DNA of 64,000 nucleotides, taken from NCBI GenBank assembly GCA_021234535.1, contig CM037842.1:24057106-24121105 (forward strand). Reading direction: 5' to 3'. The notes beneath the pieces are model-generated. The model was not told where the DNA came from. It saw only the letters and a program-made list of their open reading frames with translations, and did not search any database. This DNA is from Stichopus chloronotus (lineage: Eukaryota; Echinodermata; Holothuroidea; Aspidochirotida; Stichopodidae). Positions 56,595-64,000 of this stretch are shown in pieces. Every line of letters begins with the position of its first letter. Position 1 is the first letter of the stretch. Made by a program: the position numbers and the translations under genes.

Positions 56595-56909
56595 ATGACA
56601 ATATATTTCAGAGAATGGAAAGTACATCGTATTGAGCCAGCTATGGTCTTCATAGCTTTTTCCATTGCTGCAATGTTGAATTTTGAAAGATGTTTGCAAC
56701 AATTTGTGATGTCTTTCTTGTGCAATTCACATAACTTTCTTTGCTTCTGCTTTGAAATTAAAATGTTTGCAAATTTGATTTTTGTTTTGTTTTGCATAGT
56801 ATATAGTGTGGAAAGGAATTGTATCGTCAAGTCACCACAATGCTGCCATCTTGATTGGACGAGAGTAAAATTCTTCAATTCTTCACATAACCAAGTGATT
56901 AGTATCTAG
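56595..56909 (+). other. Possible SLC46-type transporter exon (plus strand)
   Basis: After acceptor ATATATTTCAG at 56596-56610 the frame reads REWKVHRIEPAMVFIAFSIA then MLNFERCLQQFVM. A VEPxxF...QQxV first membrane helix is characteristic of SLC46/proton-coupled folate transporter proteins of the MFS superfamily. No further exon was recognised, so it may be an isolated fragment or chance. Confidence 0.25.
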
Positions 56910-58150
56910 TTATCAAAATGAATGCACTGGAAACGATTTGCCTCAAGCTTATTTTATGTATAGAAAATAGCTAATGACAGTGCAAGAATTGTGACTCTCT
57001 GCAGACTCTCGTCATATGTGTTGATTCCATTGAAACTGAAGCTAAAAAAGGAAGCTGAAAAACCTAAGACTATAGTACTGTGAATACCGTGAATAAAAAT
57101 GTTCCAAACAAGTTCAATTACCTCCTTCAAAATTTTTGACATGGACATGAACTGAAGCTACAAAGTTATGGAACCGAAAATCAAAGAAAAGTTTTTCTTT
57201 TAAAATGTGGAGGCAATGACATTGTTTTTGAAATGTTTAATGTTAACGTGTATTGTTACCAACTATTGTACGGCGTTGTTGTAGGAGGAGTTGAAAAATA
57301 CTAATACCAGTGCAGTGGCTGAGACGACATGTTGCAACGTGACGCATGCTTTCCCCGTTTATGGTGTTTGGGGAAAATGACTTGTTTAAAATTGACTTAC
57401 TCTTAATCGGCAACATCGTAATTTGTGACACAACACGGTTTTGTAGAAAACGTACGAAGTTTGTTGTAACAGCAAATGTTTCTGACATTTTGTGTTTTTT
57501 CTCTTTTCAACCATCCCGTATGTTTCATTACTGCAGGCAATCGTTATATTAACTTCCACTTTGACACACGGTCAGGAAGTGAATAAAAAACCTACGTTCC
57601 TTCGCAATCAAGGACAGTTTTTGTTCAGATCGGTGATCCAATAGCTTATTTTTGGGAATTCAGGTGAGATAAACAGTCCAGCCCCTTCTGAATGACAGAC
57701 GTTCACATGACAGATTACCAAACAAATGCATGGCCAGATTGTAACCACAGGTTATTCTGGTTTGAAAAGTTTGGACAAAAAGAAAACACATATGTTGAAA
57801 AGCTACATTAAGATGCAACCGCTTGTGTAAAAGTATTAAGCATAAAACAGATCCTTAATTTCTCTATTAGGGAAGCTCAAAGAAGATAAGCATATATGGT
57901 GACAGTTTCACAGGTATAAAGCTTTGTCTCTGTCTAAAGAGATATGTAATAATTTCAGCCTAACCCTGCCCAGTGGATAAGGCTTCCGACCAAGTGATTT
58001 TTTCAAAGCTTAATATTGTGTAATATGGGATTATGGTCTATTAGACTAAAAATTAAAAAAAAGTGGTTCCTTTGGTTTTGTCTACACTGACACAGTGAAA
58101 GAAGTATTACTTCACATTTCTATACAAACCTTATATTATTTATAAACTTT
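56910..58150. other. No gene recognised
   Basis: The missing catalytic-loop exon of gene 3 should lie between 55750 and 58169 but was not found. A tRNA-like piece (CCCAGTGGATAAGGC, near 57972) resembles the 5' end of a SINE without its B box. Confidence 0.35.
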
Positions 58151-58168
58151 TACGTTCTTAAAGCATAC

Positions 58169-58338
58169 TTAAGAACTGTATTCACTGTTTTCACTAGTTA
58201 GAGATTCCAAACCGCAGACAACATCATAAGCACTATAACCAAATCTGTCTTTTCCCAACAGATTGCTTCTAACACTCGTCTTCAGATATGATCGAAGTGT
58301 TACATTATCATTGTAATAGTGGGCAGTAAATATGGTAT
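58169..58338 (-). pseudogene. Gene 3 kinase hinge/helix E exon, now ending in a stop
   Basis: Acceptor CTCTATATAG, phase 1, 56 codons including TAA. It reads TIFTAHYYNDNVTLRSYLKT then GYSAYDVVCGLESLTSEN, homologous to the gene 2 hinge exon (MLTLRSHL...AYGVVLGLEYLSSKQ). No phase-0 donor follows the helix E end; the frame runs to TAA at 58169-58171. It can splice in frame from the transmembrane exon. Confidence 0.65.
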
Positions 58339-58551
58339 CTATATAGAGAGGGAGCAATCACTCATCTTGCTTGTAAACAAGTCATTATTACATGATCATT
58401 TACTTAATTGTCAAAGAAATGACTACAACTGACAGTACAAAGTGACATATTTCAATTAAGGTAATTACGTATATCACGACCAGAAATCAATGTAACAATC
58501 TTTGCAAATTTTTGATATATTAAAAATATATTATATTATAATATTGAGCAA

Positions 58552-58609
58552 CTATTCTACATGTCCTTTCATTTCAACCAGTTTTCTCATGTCACCCCAA
58601 TCAACTACA
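58552..58609 (-). pseudogene. Gene 3 possible helix C relic
   Basis: After GATCTGCAG a short frame reads VVDWGDMRKLVEMKGHVE then TAG. It resembles a kinase helix C and the following GHxN turn, and lies between the transmembrane and hinge exons. The rest of the exon is lost. Confidence 0.3.
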
Positions 58610-58984
58610 CTGCAGATCAGGTCTTAATGTTATCCCACTAACAGTTTACTAGAGCTTGTGATATGAAGGTAATTAGTATACTTATAATAATCAAAACAAC
58701 CATTACTTCAATTACCATTGCCGTGACTGATTCCCCAAATCCGTTGTTGTTCTAAAAAATACTTATTTAAATTAAGAAAAAGGTTTATGAAATTCTCAAA
58801 TTTTCGACTACAGTTAAAAGAATGAATTACTACTTCCTAAAACTTTATGTCAAAGATCAATTCGAACGACCGTTTTCTATTTGGCAGTGTGCTGCCTTAA
58901 CTGTGATTTGTTTTAAACATTACATTCAGTGTTAGTTACTGACTGATCATGATAATACCTATAATAGGAACCCCTGTCTGAAAC

Positions 58985-59077
58985 CTTTGAAGCGTCTATG
59001 GATTATTAGGCTTAGGGCAAATGTTGCAATGACAAGAGGGAGACCAAATATAACGTAGTACTCTATAAATGTAGAAT
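58985..59077 (-). CDS. Gene 3 transmembrane exon
   Basis: A 93-bp exon, phase 1 to 1, acceptor CTTGTCTCTAG, weak donor GTTTCA. It reads STFIEYYVIFGLPLVIATFA then LSLIIHRRFK: a single hydrophobic helix with a basic stop-transfer end. It differs in end phase from the gene 2 transmembrane exon. Confidence 0.6.
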
Positions 59078-59579
59078 CTAGAGACAAGAAGGCAGAAGAA
59101 AGTAACAGATTATATAAAATGATTTTAACTGAAAGCTCTTTATTAGCTGTTTTTGGTTGTAAGTTACAAAGTAAAGCCTTGAGTGAAAGTCTGTTGGACT
59201 TTTGTTTACATTTACATCTTCTACCACTTTTGAGATATGACTTTGGAAAGTTTGAGAAAAATACCACACAGATGACATAAAGTCTTGCAGAGTGTCAGTA
59301 TTTCTTTCTAAAGCCTATATATTTTGCCTCTTAATCACTGAGTTTCACCTTGGTGAGTCATATCAGTATTGTGAAGAAAGAAATACATGCTTCCAAAACA
59401 AAACGCTCCGAACAAAATTTTCAAATGTCCTTAGAAATCAAGTTTACATAAACAAAGGATTAACATAACACATATCTTGGAGTCCATCTCTTGATGATTC
59501 CTTGTTGATGATTCCTTGTTATGTATCTATCTAATGTTAAAGCAGCAATGTGGGCCCTGAATCCTCTGTGGTACTCAAG

Positions 59580-59796
59580 TTCTCTGTGGTACTCGAAAGC
59601 TTTTGAGTTCTGTACCGAAGAATGTGCCAAGGAATCTTGGAACTTTCCAGTCAGGATAAGTTGGTTCTTAGTAGGTGACACAGTACGGCGAGTAAGGATA
59701 TGATATTCATCATTGTTTAAAGTTAATTCATCTCCTTCTCCGACTAACACTTCTTTGCTGTTTTTGACTATAGTTGCATTGATCTTCACTTTGGAG
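59580..59796 (-). pseudogene. Gene 3 Ig-like exon without cysteines
   Basis: The frame reads VKINATIVKNSKEVLVGEGD, ELTLNNDEY and SPTKNQLILTGKFQDSLAHS-SVQNSKAF, which follows the B-strand and E-F-strand pattern of an Ig domain (LTLNC ... QDSGxYxC.VQN). Both cysteine positions are replaced (N and S). The acceptor phase does not match phase 1. Short duplications (CTCTGTGGTACTC x2) lie at its end. Confidence 0.5.
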
Positions 59797-60203
59797 CTTT
59801 CAGAGCAAAAGTAAGAAATAACCAACGATTTGCAAAGGAATGACCTCAACATTTAAACGAGAACTTTTTACTCAAACTGCCAAAACAATGCAATCACTGT
59901 TCAGTTTGCAGCTAGGACCAAACATATGGTGGCGTACCCACGTAGCAAGAAGCTACCTAAGTAGAAAATATGTTGATCACTGATTTATAAATAGCTATGT
60001 GTATTTAAGCCCAGTAAAGAAAATTTATGTTCTATCCACTTGTGATGCTATCTGCACGACACTAGACGAGCTTAATGTTTTCTTTACCAGTTTTGCAAGA
60101 TGTCAAAAAACCCCGTTATCTTTGATATCAAAACTAGTCCCTTTCAACTGACATCTTAAAAGGAACTAACCATTAAAAAGGTAATAGAATATTATTTACT
60201 AAC

Positions 60204-60493
60204 CTAAAATATTAAGATATGTGGAACTACAGTTCATTGGATTTCTATGAAAGAACCTGAGAGAACATTTTATATTTCTCTTGTGGAAGTTAGATGTTAC
60301 TTTGAAAGAGTTCCTTCTTGGGATTCATCCATCTATTTTTTCATTGTGATAAGGTTCTTAACATGCATGTTTACAGGAGGCCGTGACGTGGCAACACAGG
60401 ATAATGAGATATCTTCACCAGGATGAACAGGATAAATCGCCTTAAGAAAGTCCATATTGGTTGCTTGTTCCATAAGAATTGATGTCAAATTAG
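60204..60493 (-). pseudogene. Gene 3 Ig exon with internal frameshift
   Basis: Acceptor TTTCTCATGGCAG (phase 1) and donor GTTAGT (phase 1) enclose 290 bp, not a multiple of three. The first half has VHPGEDISLSCVATSRPPVN (B-strand cysteine). The second half in another frame has FKVTSNFHKRNIKCSLRFF (F-strand cysteine) and ends YLNIL. The shift lies near the A-run at about 60337. Confidence 0.65.
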
Positions 60494-60529
60494 CTGCCAT
60501 GAGAAATACATGCATGTGATATGCATACA

Positions 60530-60780
60530 TCATTACATATGTATATCATACATGATGAATACATACATACGTCAAAATCATATTCGATTAAGACATTCAT
60601 AGTGTAGTATGCATTGATAATGCTCCAATGAATGATTCACATGTCATAAATACTTGATGTTAGTAGACTACATACTTAAATACCACATACATGAACATTA
60701 ATACATGATTAATAAAGACGCACATAGTACATGATTGTATATTTATACATTATTAATACATTTGTCTTGAAATAATGAAT
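60530..60780. repeat. Decayed ATACATGAT-rich simple repeat
   Basis: Many variants of ACATACAT, AATACATGAT and CATGATTAAT recur without strict period. It is an AT-rich decayed microsatellite in an intron of gene 3. Confidence 0.5.
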
Positions 60781-61885
60781 GAGTGAATAATACATGTACG
60801 GTTCCCTTTTTTCACATGTCTTTCAATTTACAATACGAGAAGCAGAATTTAAAAACATGTACCAGGGAATTGCATCAAATATATATCATTTTATATATTG
60901 GAAAGATCTCTTTCGGCAATGTTTCTTTCGGCAAGCAACTAGGCATACATATTACCACATCAAGCATTAAAATAAAAACATTATTATAACATAGAAACAC
61001 AATTAAGAAAACCTAATCAAAATAAACAAAAGAAAATTGCAAGATTAAGCCCAGGATTCTTTAAACAATTGCTCCTGATATGTGTAAATTACAAAGTACT
61101 AAAAAAAAAAGAAATACCTTCTACCAAATATGTTTTTCACAAGGACTGCTGGGTTAACGTTGGGAACATGAACATTTGCAGAGCATTTCAAAGTATATTA
61201 AAAGGTTCATTGGACTGACAAGTCATACGTCTTCACTTTAAAAGACTAACGAGTTATAAGTGTATGAGAAACATAAAAATTCAAGGTCTTAGTAAAGTAA
61301 GAAATTCACGAAATCACAAAATTCATGCTGAACAAAGAGTGCCCACTAATTTGAAAGAGCGTCCACTAATTTTGAACTGATTTATGAAAATGCAGCAAAA
61401 TACAATGTCAAGTTAACTCAATCATAAAGTGTAGAAAGTATATTGAGTTTTTGCAAGGGAAAACTGCTTGAAAAAAAAAACAACAAAAAAGATAACCTCA
61501 GCTTGCAATGTTTCAGCACTATTCTGCTACTCACTGTGTAAAGAATATAATAATATACGGAATAGAACCTGTTACAAGAAAGGAGCGATATTAATTACAC
61601 AATTTGATAATATAAATTACTAATAGCTACGACCACACTGTAAACGTTTTACTTTCAATATTTCTACTATCCTCAGTGTTCGCTATTTCGTTCCAAAGGT
61701 TACGTTCGGTAGGTTAAGTACAGTACATCTTGCACACCATGCAGTACATCTACATCAACATTTTGATGATTGAAAACTAACGATAGATATCAACGTCAAT
61801 GACCTCTTGACTCTATCTATGCCTTTGTAATGCTCACAGTGGGCTCAAAACACAGTTAAGATCGTCAATTACAATAAGTAAGAGT

Positions 61886-62030
61886 CAACTTAATGTTCCA
61901 AATGTTTCATCTGTTGCATCATCATTGCATGAAGTGCATATCACTTGACCATTGAATCTACGTTCTTCAGTCACGTTGAATGATGACATTTTGAAAGATT
62001 GATTTGGCAGTTTCAGTGCGTGCATTCTTT
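61886..62030 (-). pseudogene. Gene 3 first Ig-domain fragment
   Basis: The frame reads LKLPNQSFKMSSFNVTEERR then FNGQVICTSCNDDATDETFG, matching the E-F-G strands of an Ig domain with the F-strand cysteine. The upstream half is blocked by a TAA at an A-run near 62037. The downstream end needs another frame, so the exon is broken. Confidence 0.5.
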
Positions 62031-62738
62031 TTTAAAGCAACCCGTGAATTTCCTATTTGATGTTCTGATTAGTTTTAATATAGAGCACTATCCTTAGTAT
62101 CTGTTATAAGTTTTAATACATTCTCATATGTTGCTGCAAACATACTTAAATCCTTATTTCATATAGGTTGTTCACTTACCAAATTACATTTTTTTTTGCT
62201 AAGTATAATGATGTAATGTTATTAAGTACTTTATTGAAAGTAAAGATTGTACAGGCTGTTAACTGAAACCATAACGATGTAAATTTCACGCTACTAATGT
62301 TTTATTGAGGAGGTACAAATGTAACCAATTTATCATGTCATGTTACTGTGTTCCATAATTGTATAAATTGTTGTCAAGCTGAAAACAATAGTTTCGCCCA
62401 TTTATTTTCTGTTTTTTATTCTCTGACACAATTATCATTGTGTCAATGATAAATTGGGTACCGTGTGATTATTATTATTATCATTATTCTTTATCTAGCT
62501 TTAACAATAGTCACTAATCATAAGCAAGCTTCCACATGAGATTCACTATAAGTACAGATGGTAATAGCCTCTTCACTGTATTTTGTCCTTGTAAGGTCAA
62601 TAATTTGTACTTTCCTTTTCTCTTTCAGCGTCAAGAGAGAAAGTAATCATTGAGATATTAAAAGGTTACAAGCTATTTAGAAAGTATTTACATACCATGA
62701 CCTACAGATTCATGGATCAAAAGAGATTAACACACCAC

Positions 62739-62775
62739 GGAGCACTATTGAAATAAGTGTGAACCACATGGACAT
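62739..62775 (-). CDS. Gene 3 signal-peptide exon
   Basis: MSMWFTLISIVL plus one base before a GTGGTG donor. Length (37 bp) and phase 1 equal the gene 2 signal exon. The donor is weak; an alternative GTGTGT three bases on keeps the phase. Confidence 0.45.
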
Positions 62776-64000
62776 TTCAAAAACAAAACGTGATACTAAT
62801 GTAACAAGTTTAGTCCGCAAAAGCAACACAAGCCGAAAAAAAGGAAACAGTAATTTGCCATAAACTGAATTCTTATTTCTCTTGCATACCTAGCAGAATA
62901 GACGAACAAATTAACAAACTAATAGTGTTATGCGAGAACCCAAAACAAATCAAAGTGACAACTTACTGAGATCGGATCTTGTTTACAAATTAACTCCTCT
63001 CACCTTGGCAGACGGGACGACTATTATCAGGGAGGTGCTAGCACCTCCCTAATCTGAAAGACCAGGGAAGTGCGATTTAGAATTGCACCTCCTTGGATAG
63101 ACAAGCTCAAAACTAAGACGTAACTCACACACCATAAATTTCCTAGCTGCAATAAAAGAAAAGAAAAACCATCTGCGAGAGAAGCAGTGCTACCAATAAA
63201 AATGAGAATAGGTACATGGAATGGATGACAAAAATTCACATTAGATGAGTAATGAAAGTGAACAAATAAATGAATGGCTAAGATGGACGAGATGACAAGG
63301 TAGACTGCGTAAATTTGCAACAGTAAAGACAAAGGTCAGGTGACCATAAAAAAATCAACGTCTTCACTCTTACTGACGCATTGCTATGTTGGCCTAACAA
63401 ATAGCAATGGATGTTGAAAATTAAAACCTCTCCCAATTGCTGCATTACTTCGATAGGCATAACAGAACAACAGAAGTTTGCAACCAAAGACAACCATCAC
63501 TGTTTAACATCATGGTTACTGGTTACACCCTGAGAAGGCCATTTTTGTCACAAACCAAGTGTTGCACATTCCAAATAGGCAAACTGATAAAACAGGTCGT
63601 TGATTTCTCAGTTCTTTTTAGTTTGGTAGTAGTAGGTCATGTTTAAGTAACTGCAACAATATTCATAATGACACCCAGCATGTACCCTGCTGACAAAATT
63701 TAAGTAACATATATCGTCAACATTATGTATGATTTTTTTTTTAAATGGAAACTTACCAGATAATCCCAATATTAAACTGCTTATATTGATCTCTAAATTT
63801 GGAAACTTTAGGATCTGTCAGCTTACATTAGAGCTCTGGGGATCCATTGCACTTGAGTAGTTTTTCGCCTCCCTGTGGGTCATGATCATTTCCTGTGCTT
63901 ACACAGAGACCAGATAAGAGGCACAAATCGCGATTGTGCTGGACGGTATCATATGATTGGATGGGTCTTAACAATAGGGTTATTGCAGCATTCCTCTGAG
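62776..64000. other. No gene seen
   Basis: Short ORFs only. It holds a perfect 22-bp palindrome at 63029-63050. Nothing here links to the receptor cluster. Confidence 0.45.

Larger units (their letters stand above)
54113..62775 (-). pseudogene. Gene 3: decayed Ig-domain receptor kinase-like paralogue
   Basis: Span of the third paralogue. Recognisable pieces in transcript order: signal 62775-62739, Ig fragment near 62030-61886, Ig exon 60493-60204, Cys-less Ig exon 59796-59580, transmembrane exon 59077-58985, helix C relic near 58609-58552, hinge exon 58338-58169, APE/helix F exon near 55750-55623, helix G exon 55452-55356 and a probable tail exon 54450-54113. Lesions include a frameshift within the 60493 exon, loss of both Ig cysteines in the next, a TAG and frameshift in the APE exon, and a TAA in the helix G exon. 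N-lobe, catalytic and helix H exons were not found. The transmembrane and hinge exons join in frame to a stop, so a short membrane protein could still be made. Confidence 0.7.

Noticed and set aside
57965..57995. tRNA gene suggested by CCCAGTGGATAAGGC
   Set aside because: No B box, anticodon arm or matching acceptor stem; at most a truncated SINE head.
59580..59796. Reading this exon as a kinase N-lobe
   Set aside because: ILTRRTVSP loosely resembles VTRRLGTI, but position before the transmembrane exon and the LTLN...QDSxxxxSVQN pattern fit an Ig domain better.

Overview
The window is AT-rich eukaryotic DNA with small intron-separated exons, GT-AG splice sites and dense mobile elements. It has no operons, ribosome-binding sites or long cellular ORFs. 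DIRS, RTE-like and CR1/L2/Jockey-like retroelements, a tRNA-derived SINE and TTAA-flanked inverted-repeat elements suggest a marine invertebrate. An echinoderm or other ambulacrarian is my best guess from overall feel; nothing in the window proves it.

The main content, found by reading exons below the ORF-length threshold, is a head-to-tail cluster of three paralogous genes on the minus strand. They encode single-pass receptors with immunoglobulin domains outside and a tyrosine-kinase-like domain inside. Gene 1 (5165-12762) has juxtamembrane, N-lobe, hinge and C-lobe exons and a tyrosine-bearing tail; I could not find its extracellular or transmembrane exons. Gene 2 (21001-50035) can be followed from signal-peptide exon to stop codon: signal, a short exon, two Ig exons, a transmembrane exon, three short juxtamembrane exons, eight kinase/tail exons. 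Intron phases agree at every junction except at two damaged exons. Gene 3 (54113-62775) is a decayed copy with stops and frameshifts in several exons. The kinase motifs are degenerate: in gene 2 the HRD motif reads YPG and DFG reads DFC; in gene 1 the N-lobe lysine position is not lysine. These look like pseudokinases, and gene 2 also carries a 1-nt deletion, an in-frame stop and a lost splice acceptor in its N-lobe/hinge exons.

Layout: 1-5000 no gene seen; 5165-12762 gene 1, with a tRNA-SINE in an intron; 12763-20999 no convincing gene, with a 313-bp tandem duplication, a TTAA inverted-repeat element and a short-motif array; 21001-50035 gene 2, whose introns hold a 5'-truncated LINE, two related copies of an element with ~160-bp tandem repeats, a nearly intact RTE-like LINE with 12-bp target duplication nested in a palindromic element, and a rearranged DIRS element; 50036-54112 an Ig-like remnant and an old LINE; 54113-62775 gene 3, with a GIY-YIG relic and a possible SLC46-like exon on the plus strand; 62776-64000 no gene seen.

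The receptor genes probably arose by tandem duplication. The surviving ligand-binding/transmembrane and C-lobe/tail parts would, if expressed, suit a non-catalytic, decoy or scaffold receptor role. That is inference.
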